From Anaeramoeba ignava (Eukaryota; Metamonada; Anaeramoebidae), in the NCBI GenBank assembly GCA_028826165.1, contig JAPDFW010000063.1:310001-374000 (forward strand): DNA of 64,000 bases. Direction: 5' to 3'. A model generated the notes under the pieces. The model worked only from the letters and a program-made list of their open reading frames with translations. It was not told the DNA's origin and did not search any database. Positions within the stretch are counted from its first letter, which is position 1; each line of letters opens with the position of its first letter. Shown in pieces: positions 23,001 through 32,989 of the stretch. The translations under genes and the position numbers were made by a program.

Positions 23001-25063
23001 TTAAAATCAAAATCAAAATCAAAATCAAAATCAAAAAATTCTTTGATTTAAAATCAAAATCAAAATCAAAATCAAAATCAAAATCAAAATCAAAATCAAA
23101 ATTAAAATTAAAATCAAAATTAAAATCAAAATCAAAATCAAATTCAAAATAAATTAAAATCAAAATCAAAATCAAAATCAAAATTAAAATCAAAATCAAA
23201 ATCAAAATCAAAATCAAAATCAAAATCAAAATTAAAATCAAAATCAAAATCAAAATCAAAATCAAAATAAAAATTAAAATCAAAATCAAAATCAAAATTA
23301 AAATCAAAATCAAAATCAAAATCAAAATTAAAATCAAAATTAAAATCAAAATTAAAATTAAAATTAAAATCAAAATCAAAATCAAAATCAAAAAATTCTT
23401 TGATTTAAAATTAAAATCAAAATTAAAATCAAAATTAAAATTAAAATCAAAATTAAAATTAAAATTAAAATCAAAATCAAAATCAAAATCAAAAAATTCT
23501 TTGATTTAAAATCAAAATCAAAATTAAAATTAAAAATCAAAATCAAATTTAAAATCAAAATCAAAATCAAAATCAAAAAATTCTTTGATTTAAAATCAAA
23601 ATCAAAATCAAAATCAAAAAATTCTTTGATTTAAAATTAAAATTAAAAAGGATAAAGAAGACACTGAAGCATTAAAAATCCTTTTAGATAAACATGTCAA
23701 CCGTAAGAAAAAAAAACTTATGGAGGTTAAAATCTACGGAATTCCAATACAAAAAGTAAATAAAAGAGGGTCATATCAAGATAGACTGCTGTTGATCACC
23801 AACAAATCGCTTTACACAATGCGGTTCGATTACAAAAAGAAAAAAACCGTGAAAAGCACAATCAAACAATTCGATCACATTGATTACAGCAATGTTTATG
23901 TTGGGGAGCTTCGTAAAAAAAGTACATCCAACACGCAAGAAGATCCTCAAATCCAAAGCAACTCAAAAGAAAATTTTGGGATTCTTTTACAAACGATCAA
24001 ACGAACAAGCAAAAAGGATCCAATAAACGAGGCAACGAAGCATCTTGGACTGACGACGTTCCAGATCTACGAGAAATTAGTGGAACGGCAAATTGTGGAT
24101 CAAAAAGCAACGTTAGAAAAATTTTTTCCCGAAACGTCAGATTATTCAATTTCGCAGTTATTCGGAATTTGTTGCAAATCAATTGCCAAGCAAACCAATA
24201 AGATCCCAGTTGTGACTGTAGGACAATTCCCACCAGCAAGTATCCTTGAGATTCTTTTTCTGCTCGAAGAAGGTGCAGAGCGTCTTGAGACGCGAGAAAA
24301 ACCAAAACTTCCGAACGTCCCAGAAATCAATCTTCGATGGATTTTAGATCAAGTACTTTTTGCGGTCAGAGACAACAAGATCGAGGTGTCTTTCCCAGAG
24401 AAACCGTGTCTTCGTTATCTGTTCAAATCGATTCTGCAGGCGATCCGGCTTGTTCCTGATGGGAATCTCAAGGATATCGAGCCCGAAACGCCGAAACCTT
24501 TGGGCTTCAAAACAATCATTTCTTCAATTGCTTCTCTTTTGCGGGAGATCGACGATCCGCTCCCCAATCTTGAGATCTCTAACTTTGAGTTGCCCGATAT
24601 GCTTGAAATCCTCGAGACTATCGAAGAACAAATAGTGGATGAAATTTCAATTAATTTTCCTAAACCAAAAAAAATAAAATTACTTGATGCTATTTATTCT
24701 GTTTGTCATCTTCTTTCTGAGATTGATCTTCCCCTTGTCAAATTTTCCGAAATTCATCCCTCAATCGATTTTTCTGCGCTTCCTTTTGATCTTGAGCAAT
24801 CTGATGAGAATGTGTTTATTAAGACTCAATCTAAATCATCAAATCGTTCAAATTTTCAACAATTGATTTTTCGGCCTCTTAGTGATAAAGGTTGTTCTCA
24901 TGAGTTGTGTCTTCAAGTTGCTTCTATTTTCCGTTCTGTTGTTGTTTCCGCAAATTCTCCTAGTTATGTTCCTCCTGTTATTGAGTGTCCTATTTTTTAT
25001 CATTCTTCTGTTACTGGATCTTTACTTACAAAAATGAAAGGAAAATCAAATAAACAAAAATGA
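20087..25063 (+). CDS. Six-exon protein with PH-like (hSac2/TH1-type?) domain and helical repeats
   Basis: My exons are 20087-20377, 21928-22104 (or from 21934), 22163-22366, 22461-22577, 22667-22852 and 23651-25063, giving about 795 residues. All introns are phase 0. The N terminus carries a unit seen twice: helix, then FFEINWDSVLKSRNSERAVKT, matched by LKIIIDWESFKLSSDISKTL. From about 340 there is a strand-rich stretch with DRLLLITNKSLYTMRFDYKK, the L-L-I-T-x-x-x-L-Y pattern of PH-like domains such as hSac2/TPRG1 or the myosin I tail. Then come about five or six P-x-x-x-x-L-x-x-I-L-x-x-I repeats (for example PEINLRWILDQVLFAVRD). I do not recognise the whole protein. Part of the last exon (about 23980-24660) is strikingly GC-rich for this genome. 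Confidence 0.65.
20378..21927 (+). repeat. TTGAATATTGAATTAAATATTGAA array filling intron 1
   Basis: About 1.45 kb built from GAATT, AAATATT and GAATATT blocks, with GT at 20378 and AG at 21926-21927 as the intron ends. The reverse complement of this array occurs at 29887-30590. No coding content. Confidence 0.85.
22853..23650 (+). repeat. AAATCA hexamer array with near-palindromic punctuation (intron 5)
   Basis: (AAAATC)n/(AAAATT)n interrupted five times by ATCAAAAAATTCTTTGATTT, a near-palindrome, at about 23031, 23389, 23489, 23573 and 23614. The flanking GT (22853) and AAAAAG (to 23650) keep phase 0 across the intron. Long ORFs in both strands here are repeat artefacts. Confidence 0.85.
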
Positions 25064-25904
25064 TTTCTTTTCTTTTTTCTTTTCTTTTCTCTTTTCTTTT
25101 TTCTTTTTCTTTTTCTTTTTCTTTTTTCTTTTTTTTGTTGTTTTTTTACTATTTCAAGAATTTTGTTCCACTTTTCTTTTTTTTTTTTTCAATAAGATTT
25201 TTAATTAAAAAAAGCTTTTAAAAAAAAAAGGATTTTTCTTTTGAATTCATTTTATTTATTTTTAATTTCAAAATTAATTTCAAAATGAATTAATTTCAAT
25301 TTCAAAATGAATTTTAATTATAATTTTAATTTTAATTTTAATTTTAATATGAATTATAATTTCAAAATGAATTTTAATTATAATTTTAATTTTAATTTTG
25401 AATTTGAATTTTAATATGAATTTCAATTTTAATTTTAATTTTAATTTTAATTTTAATTTTAATTTTAATTTTAATTTTAATTTTTTAATTTTAATTTTAA
25501 TTTTAATTTGAATTTTAATTTCAATTTTGAATTTTAATTTTAAAATGAATTTTAATTTCAAAATGAATTTTAATTTTTAATTTTTAATTTTAATTTTAAT
25601 TTTAATTTTAAAATGAATTTAATTTTAATTTTGAATTTTAAAATGAATTTTAATTTTAATTTTAAAATGAATTTTTAATTTTAAAATGAATTTTAATTTG
25701 AATTTTAATTTCAAAAATGAATTTTAATTTCCAAAAATGAATTTTAATTTAATTTTAAAATGAATTTTAATTTTAAAATTTTAATTTTTTTTAATTTGAA
25801 TTTGAATTTTAATTTGAATTTTAATTTGAATTTGAATTTTAATTTTGAATTTGAATTTTAATTTTAATTTTAATTTTAATTTGAATTTTAATTTTAATTT
25901 GAAA
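25064..25904. repeat. T-rich 3' flank and TTTTAA/AAAATGAATTTTAATT array
   Basis: 25064-25200 is TTTTC-rich sequence after the stop, with TTTTGTTCCACTTTTC at about 25161. 25240-25900 is TTTTAATTTTAATT with repeated AAAATGAATTTTAATT. This is the convergent spacer between the PH-like gene and the ISD11 gene. No gene seen. Confidence 0.75.
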
Positions 25905-26243
25905 TTATTTTTTTTCATCTGAATCAATAACAAATTTTTTTGTTGAATAAAGATTATCAATTTTTGTTTGTCTTTTTAAAACTTCAAGTTCTTGTTTTCT
26001 TTCATCATAAAATTGTTGGATTTTTGATTCATCTTTTTCATTTGTTTTCCAGAATTCATCAAAAACTTCATTTGTTCTTCGAGTAAAATATTCTTTAAAA
26101 TTATAATTATTAAATTTTTTTGCTTCTTCTAAAGTTTCTTTTAATAAAGATTCAATTTCATATTTTGTTGCAAATCCAAAAATAATTGTTTTTAAATTTG
26201 AAGTGATGTGTTTTTTTAAATTTTTTTGCAAAACGATTGACAT
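25905..26243 (-). CDS. LYRM4: ISD11/LYRM4-like iron-sulfur cluster biogenesis protein
   Basis: 112 residues, single exon. ISD11 stabilises cysteine desulfurase NFS1 in mitochondria or related organelles. The core matches human LYRM4 closely: KKFNNYNFKEYFTRRTNEVF against the RFSAYNYRTYAVRRIRDAF region, then LEVLKRQTKIDNLYSTKKFV against [20 protein letters not shown]. A ~20-residue basic, Ser/Lys-containing N-terminal extension (MSIVLQKNLKKHITSNLK) could help organelle targeting. The LYR tripeptide itself is not conserved (ESLLKETLEEAKKF aligns there). The presence of ISD11 implies a mitochondrion or mitochondrion-related organelle with ISC assembly. A TTTTTTTTTCATTTTTCATTTTT tract (reading -) sits 10-40 nt upstream. 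The inverted satellite array begins about 45 bp from the start codon. Confidence 0.8.
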   Translation of the reverse strand: MSIVLQKNLKKHITSNLKTIIFGFATKYEIESLLKETLEEAKKFNNYNFKEYFTRRTNEVFDEFWKTNEKDESKIQQFYDERKQELEVLKRQTKIDNLYSTKKFVIDSDEKK

Positions 26244-26289
26244 TTTAATTTCAAAAAAAAAATGAAAAATGAAAAAAAAAATTCAAAAA

Positions 26290-28245
26290 AAATAATAAAA
26301 TATTTAAATCTAAAACATTAAATTATTATTTTAATAACAAAATTAAATATTAAATTATATTTTTAAATTAATTTATAAATTAAATACTAAATTAAATCTA
26401 TTCTCATTTTTTATATTTTATGTTAAATATTTAAATAATAAAATATTTAAATTTAAAACAATAAATTATTATTTTAATAATAAAATTAAATATTAAATTT
26501 TATTTTCAAATTAATTTATAAATTAAATATTAAATTAAACCTATTTCCATTTTTATATTTTTATGTTAAATATCTAAATAATAAAATATTTAAATCTAAA
26601 ACATTAAATTATTATTTTAATAACAAAATTAAATATTAATTTATATTTTCAAATTAATTTATAAATTAAATATTAAATTAAACTTATTCTTATTTTTATA
26701 TTAAATCTAAATTAAACCATAAAATTAAATATTAAATTATATTTTTAAATTAATTTTTAAATTAAATATTAAATTAAACTTATTCTTATTTTTATATTTA
26801 TATGTTAAATAATTAAATAATAAAATATTTTAAATCTAAAACATTAAATTATTATTTTAATAACAAAATTAAATATTAAAATTATATTTTTAAATTAATT
26901 TATAAATTAAATATTAAATTAAACCTATTTTTATTTTTATATTTTTATGTTAAATATTTAAATAATAAAATATTTAAATCTAAAACATTAAATTATTATT
27001 TTAATAACAAAATTAAATATTAAATTATATTTTTAAATTAATTTATAAATTAAATATTAAATTAAATCTATTTCCATTTTTATATTTATATGTTAAATAT
27101 TTAAATAATAAAATATTTAAATCTAAAACATTAAATTATTATTTTAATAAAACTAAATATTAAATTATATTTTTAAATTAATTTAAATTAAATATTAAAT
27201 TAAACCTATTCTTATTTTTATATTTATATGTTAAATATTTAAATAATAAAATATTTAAATCTAAAAACATTAAATTATTATTTTAAACATAAAATTAAAT
27301 ATTAAATTATATTTTTAAATTAATTTATAAATTAAATATTAAATTAAATCTATTTCATTTTTTATATTTTTATGTTTAAATATTTAAATAATAAAATATT
27401 TAAATTTAAAACAATAAATTATTATTTTAATAATAAAATTAAATATTAAATTATATTTTTAAATTAATTTATAAATTAAATATTAAATTAAATCTATTCT
27501 CATTTTTATATTTATATGTTAAATATTTAAATAATAAAATATTTAAATCTAAAACAATAAATTATTATTTTAATAACAAAAATTAAATATTAAATTATAT
27601 TTTTAAATTAATTTATAAATTAAATATTAAATTAAATCTATTCTCATTTTTATATTTATATGTTAAATATCTAAATAATAAAATATTTAAATCTAAAACA
27701 TTAAATTATTATTTTAAAAATAAAATTAAATATTAAATTATATTTTTAAATTGATTTATAAATTAAATATTAAATTAAATCTATTTCTTATTTTTTATAT
27801 TTATATGTTAAATATTTAAATAATAAAATATTTAAATCTAAAACATTAAATTATTATTTTTAAACTAATAAAATTAAATATTAAATTATATTTTTAAATT
27901 GATTTATAAATTAAATATTAAATTAAATCTATTCTCATTTTTTATATTTTTATGTTAAATAATTAAATAATAAAATATTTAAATCTAAAACATTAAATTA
28001 TTATTTTAAACATAAAATTAAATATTAAATTATATTTTTAAATTAATTTATAAATTAAATATTAAATTAAATCTATTTCCATTTTTTATATTTATATGTT
28101 AAATATTTAAATAATAAAATATTTAAATTTAAAACAATAAATTATTATTTTAATAATAAAATTAAATATTAAATTATATTTTTAAATTAATTTATAAATT
28201 AAATATTAAATTAAATCTATTTCCATTTTTATATTTATATGTTAA
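26290..28245 (-). repeat. ~140-bp satellite array, inverted relative to 13570-14360 (~14 copies)
   Basis: On the + strand each unit has TTAAATATTAAATTATATTT, ATTAAATCTATTCTCATTTT (or variants), ATGTTAAATATTTAAATAAT and ATCTAAAACATTAAATTATT. Anchors at TCTATTYYCATTT are at about 26398, 26540, 26683, 26926, 27068, 27207, 27349, 27489, 27638, 27780, 27928, 28074 and 28215. The spacing is close to 141 bp, with one irregular unit near 26700-26800. The reverse complement of the unit matches the forward array base for base over long stretches. Confidence 0.9.
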
Positions 28246-28583
28246 AGATTTTATTCATTTTTTTTTTGGTTTGATTTGAATTTAAAAGTGTTTTTTATTT
28301 TGACATTTTTTTTTTATTAAATTGAGTTGAAAAAAAATTTTTTTTCTTTTTTTATTTTTCAAATTAAGATCGAAAAGGAAAAATTTATTAAACAAATTTT
28401 TGACAACTGGAAACAGATTTCTTTTTATTTTTTTTTAATTTAAAAGATTTAGAGTTGTTTCCAAATGTAATCTTAATAGGAATGAATCAGCATTTATTTT
28501 TTATTTCAAACATTTTTCTTTTTTCTTTTCTTGTTTTTTGAAAGGAAAAAATAAAACTGAATTTAATTCCAATTACTTTAGTT
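28246..28583. other. Intergenic 5' flank of the bZIP gene
   Basis: 338 bp without a clear gene. It contains a less A/T-biased stretch at about 28395-28490 (ACAACTGGAAACAG, TGTTTCCAAATG, GAATGAATCAGC) that is not simple repeat and could hold regulatory sites or a short RNA. I cannot support either. The usual TTTTTCATTTTT motif is absent or weak here. Confidence 0.35.
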
Positions 28584-29886
28584 ATGAATACTAACAAAAA
28601 AAAGAAAAGAAAAAGTAATCAATTCATGATTTCAATTCTAATTTTTTTTATTAATTTATTCATTTTTCTTTTATTTTTCTTCCCAAATTCCAGCTCAACA
28701 AAATCAATCCAAAAATACAATCACAAACAAAATCAATAAGAAAGAAACAAAAAAATCAAATCAAGATTTAATGAAAGTTAATTATTCAAATAGTAAAGAA
28801 AACAAAAATAACTCAAATTCTGATTTCAAAAAGGAATCAACAAATCAAAATAAACTTTTTAAAAAAAATACAGAAGAAGAATCAAATGAATCTTTTGAAA
28901 CAAGTGAATCTTTTGAATCAAATGATTTTAGTGATTCAATTTACTCATGTGAAACAAGTGAATCAAATGATTTTAGTGATTCTTCTGAAACAAATGAAAA
29001 TGAAAATGAAAATGAAAATGAAAATGAAAATGAAAATCAAAATCAAAATCAAAATCAAAATCAAATTCAAAATCAAAATCAAAATCAAAATCAAAATCAA
29101 AATCAAAATCAAAATCAAAATCAAAATCAAAATCAAAATCAAAATCAAATTCAAATTCAAAATCAAAATCAAATTCAAAATCAAAATCAAATTCAAATTC
29201 AAAATCAAAATCAAAATCAAAATCAAAATCAAAATCAAAATCAAAATCAAAATCAAAATCAAAATCAAAATCAAAATCAAAATGAAGTGAAAATAACTGC
29301 TTCTAATATCCTTGATTTAACTGCAAAATTAACTCGAAAAGAATTAAAATCTCTTTCTCCAGAACAAAAAAAGTTGAGAAGAATGATGAAAAATAGGCAA
29401 AGTGCTCAACAAAGTAGAGAAAGAATCAAAAAAAGATTGAAAGAATTAGAAATACAATCAGAATCAATGCACAAAGAAATTGAAAAACTTCAAAGTTATC
29501 TTCAAGTTTTAAAAAATGAAAATTTTCTTTTACAAGTAAAGATCAAACAAAAAGATCAAAAAAAAAAAACTTAAATTTTCTTTTTATTCATCTTTTTTTT
29601 CTTTCTTTTTTTAATTTAGAAAGAAAAAGATTTAATTTTCACACAAATTCAAGTTAGTCGAAAAATACTTGAATCAAAAGAAGAAAGATTACAATTTAAT
29701 CAAATTCTCCAAGATCCAAAAATTCCCTTAAATCAAAATGAACCAAAAGATAATCAACAACAAAATAATCAACAACAAGATAATCAACAACAAAATAATC
29801 AACAACAAAATCATCAACAACAAGATAATCAACAAAAAAATAATCAACAAAAAAATAATCAACAACAAAATCATCAAATCAACTAA
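28584..29886 (+). CDS. bZIP transcription factor with long E-N/Q-N tract
   Basis: My exons are 28584-28614, 28694-29535 and 29620-29886, phase-consistent, giving 379 residues. The basic region RRMMKNRQSAQQSRERIKKR has the N-x-x-S-A-x-x-S-R core of bZIP DNA-binding helices. It is followed by a leucine-zipper-like heptad stretch (LKELEIQSESMHKEIEKLQS and beyond). Before it lie Ser/Glu-rich sequence and a run of about 50 EN/QN dipeptides encoded by GAAAAT and CAAAAT hexamers. The last exon adds KEKDLIFTQIQVSRKILE and a Q/N-rich tail of QQNNQQQD units. The short first exon (MNTNKKKKRK) rests only on phase and splice sites; the ATG at 28771 is a simpler alternative start. Likely a nuclear regulator; target genes unknown. 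Confidence 0.8.
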
Positions 29887-30590
29887 CTTCAATATTTAAT
29901 TTAATTCAATTCAATTCAATATTTAATTTAATTCAATTCAATTCAATATTTAATTTAATTCAACTAACTTCAATATTCAATTCAATTCAATTCAATTTAA
30001 TTCAATATTCAATATTCAATTCAATTCAATTCAATTTAATTCAATTTAATTCAATATTTAATTCAATTTAATATTCAATTCAATTCAATTCAATATTTAA
30101 TATTTAATTCAATATTTAATTCAATTCATTTTAATATTCAATTCAATATTTAATTCAATTCAATTCAATTTAATTCAATTCAATATTCAATTCAATATTC
30201 AATTCAATATTTAATTCAATATTTAATTTAATATTCAATATTTAATTTAATATTCAATTCAATTCAATTTAATATTTAATTTAATTCAATATTTAATTCA
30301 ATATTCAATTCAATTCATTTTAATATTCAATTCAATATCTAATTCAATATTCAATTCAATATTTAATTCAATTTAATATTCAATTCAATATTCAATTCAA
30401 TATTTAATTCAATATTCAATTCAATATTCAATATTCAATATTCAATATTCAATTCAATATTCAATTCAATTCAATTCAATATTTAATATTTAATTCAATT
30501 CAATATTTAATTCAATTCAATATTTAATTCAATTCAATATTTAATTCAATTCAATATTTAATTCAATATTCAATTCAATATCCAATTCTT
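29887..30590 (-). repeat. TTCAATATTTAATTCAATATTCAA array
   Basis: Begins right after the bZIP stop codon. Composed of TTCAATTCAATATTTAATTC-type blocks, it is the reverse complement of the array in the intron at 20378-21927. No gene seen. Confidence 0.85.
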
Positions 30591-30597
30591 AATTAAG

Positions 30598-30728
30598 AAA
30601 AATCAAAATTATTTCAAGAAATTGTTGTGAAATCCTTTCCTAAATTAAAATTTAAAAGAGATGTTGATTTGAAGTTAATTCATTTTTTATTTTTATTTTT
30701 GTTTTTGTTTTTATGTTTTTATTTTTGT
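30598..30728 (+). other. Possible unassigned coding exon
   Basis: After the TTCAAT array an acceptor-like AATTAAG is followed by an open frame reading KSKLFQEIVVKSFPKLKFKR then DVDLKLIHFLF, ending in a TTTTTG-rich stretch. Its composition is protein-like rather than repeat-like. It may be a further 3' exon of the bZIP gene (an alternative donor GTTAGT occurs at about 29654) or a remnant. No homology recognised. Confidence 0.25.
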
Positions 30729-30951
30729 TTTTGAAATGAATTAGTAAAAAAAAAAATAGTTTGTCATCCAGACAAAAAATTGCACAATTTTTTACACAAA
30801 ATTTCCTTTTTTTAAAAAAAAATTTTTTTTAAAGATTTTTTTAGAAAATGATTTTATTTTATTCTTCTTTCATTTCCTAATTTTGATTTTAAATTATCAA
30901 AAAATAAAAACATAAAAATAAAAATAAAAAATAAAAAATAAATTGAGGAAA

Positions 30952-31743
30952 ATGGTAGCAGAAGAAGTAAGTAGAGAATTTCAAATGGATTACATTTACT
31001 TTGATACTTTTGCAGCGATTTTATGGTTAATAACATTAATAATTTTACGAAAAAAACTGCCATTAATTTTTTCATTTATTGGAGTAACTTTTTACTATTT
31101 CATTGATTTTGTGATTTGGCATGAATGGCGAAAAACAAGACACACAACCGGACCAGTAAAGCCAGCATTGCTTATGCTGTGGGTATCCACATTGCCCGGA
31201 GTTGTTCATCCCTCTTGGGCGATCTTAATGCTTGAATACACCTTTCCAAAACGGAATTGTCCAATAAAATCACTTGAAGATCGAACAAGATATCGAATTT
31301 TGTGGACACTTTATTTCTTTGGAGTTCAAACAATTCCTGCGTTTATGCAAAACGGTTTTTCTTGGGATAACCGAACAGTCACAATTACTCGAACTATGAC
31401 AGGCAATAGATGGCTTATGCTTCTTTCTGTTGTTCTTGGTTATTCTTATCTTACTTGGCGAAAAATTCCTCCAAAAGTTCTTTTGAAACTTTTTTTTATT
31501 GGATTTGTAACTGAAGGAATGTTTGAATTTGCTCTTTATATTTCGGGTATTAGACCCACTCGTTTGGATGTTCTTTTGGTTGATTCTGCTGTGGAATTTA
31601 ATGTTGGTATGCCTTGGATTTTCTTGATGTGGAGATGGACTATTTCTCCTCAAATGAGACCTTTTTATGATCCTAAATATACTTTGCCTTGTTTTAATCC
31701 AAAACATATTGAAGAAGATGAACCTTGGCAAACAATTAATTGA
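30952..31743 (+). CDS. Unknown polytopic membrane protein (~7 TM segments)
   Basis: 263 residues, single exon; I start at the ATG at 30952. Hydrophobic segments occur at roughly residues 17-34, 37-57, 72-93, 113-132, 149-166, 174-195 and 213-229, separated by short charged loops (HEWRKTRHTTG, PKRNCPIKSLEDRTRYR). The C-terminal tail is soluble and acidic. I do not recognise the family. Conserved-looking features are IDFVIWHEW, STLPGVVHPSWAILMLEYTF and EGMFEFALYISGIRPTR. The middle third (31140-31400) uses GC-rich codons, the start A-ending codons and the end T-ending codons, the same gradient seen in neighbours. A transporter or membrane enzyme is equally possible. Confidence 0.7.
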   Translation: MVAEEVSREFQMDYIYFDTFAAILWLITLIILRKKLPLIFSFIGVTFYYFIDFVIWHEWRKTRHTTGPVKPALLMLWVSTLPGVVHPSWAILMLEYTFPKRNCPIKSLEDRTRYRILWTLYFFGVQTIPAFMQNGFSWDNRTVTITRTMTGNRWLMLLSVVLGYSYLTWRKIPPKVLLKLFFIGFVTEGMFEFALYISGIRPTRLDVLLVDSAVEFNVGMPWIFLMWRWTISPQMRPFYDPKYTLPCFNPKHIEEDEPWQTIN

Positions 31744-32989
31744 AAAATCTTTCTTTTTCTTTTCTTTTTTCTTTTTCTTTTTCTTTTCTTTTAATTTGTT
31801 CCAGTAAAAGGAAAATTACTTTACTTTCCAAAATATTTCCAATTTATTTTATTTATTATTTTTGTTCCACTTTTTATTTATTTCAATTTATTTCAATTTA
31901 TTTAAATTATTATTTTTGTTCCACTTTTTTATTTATTTCAATTTATTTCAATTTATTTATTTCAATTTATTTCAATTTATTTCAATTTATTTCAATTTAT
32001 TTCATTTTTATTTCATTTTTTATTTATTTAAATTTATTTCAATTTATTTCAATTTATTTCATTCATTTCAATTTATTTTATTTTATTTCAATTTATTTAC
32101 AATTTATTTAAATTTATTTCAATTTATTTCAATATTTCAATTTATTTATTTCAATTTATTTCAATTTATTTCAATTTATTTCAATTTATTTCAATTTATT
32201 TATTTATTTCAATTTATTTCAATTTATTTCAATTTATTTCAATTTTATTTTATTTCATTTATTATTTAAATTATTATTTTTGTTCCACTTTTTTATTTAT
32301 TTAAATTTATTTCAATTTATTTCAATTTATTTTATTTCAATTTTTTATTATTTATTTCAATTTATTTCAATTTTATTTATTATTTAAATTATTATTTTTG
32401 TTCCACTTTTTATTTATTTCAATTTTATTTCAATTTATTTCAATTTTTTATTTCAATTTATTTAAATTTATTTCAATTTATTTCAATTTTATTTATTATT
32501 TAAATTATTATTTTTGTTCCACTTTTTATTTATTTCATTTATTTTAAATTTATTTCATTTATTATTTAAATTATTATTTTTGTTCCACTTTTTATTTATT
32601 TCAATTTATTTCAATTTATTTCAATTTATTTCAATTTTATTTCAATTTATTTCATTTTATTTATTTAAATTCATTTCAATTTATTTCAATTTTATTTCAA
32701 TTTCATTTCAATTTATTTCAATTTATTTCAATTTATTTATTTAAATTCATTTCATTTTATTTCAATTTATTTATTTCAATTTATTTATTTCAATTTTATT
32801 TACAATTTATTTCATTTTATTTCATTTTATTTCAATTTTATTTCAATTTTATTTAAATTTATTTTGATTATTTAAATTATTATTTTTGTTCCACTTTTTT
32901 TACTTTCCAAAAATTTTTTTTTCTTTTTCAAAATTTTTTTTTTCTTTTTTTTCCTTTTTCATTTTTCTTCTTTTTCATTTCTAAATTTT
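31744..32989. repeat. TTTCAATTTA array punctuated by TTATTATTTTTGTTCCACTT
   Basis: About 1.1 kb of (ATTTCAATTT)n with seven copies of ATTATTTTTGTTCCACTTTT at about 31855, 31911, 32270, 32390, 32505, 32575 and 32878. The last 60 bp before 32990 hold TTTTTCATTTTTCTTCTTTT TCATTT tracts, a likely promoter for the LIM gene. Long Phe/Ile-rich ORFs here are repeat artefacts. Confidence 0.75.

Noticed and set aside
22876-23576. Long ORFs of IKIK, LILI and DFDF type on both strands
   Set aside because: They are translations of AAATCA/AAATTA hexamers, open in several frames and both strands, lying in an intron with valid splice sites.
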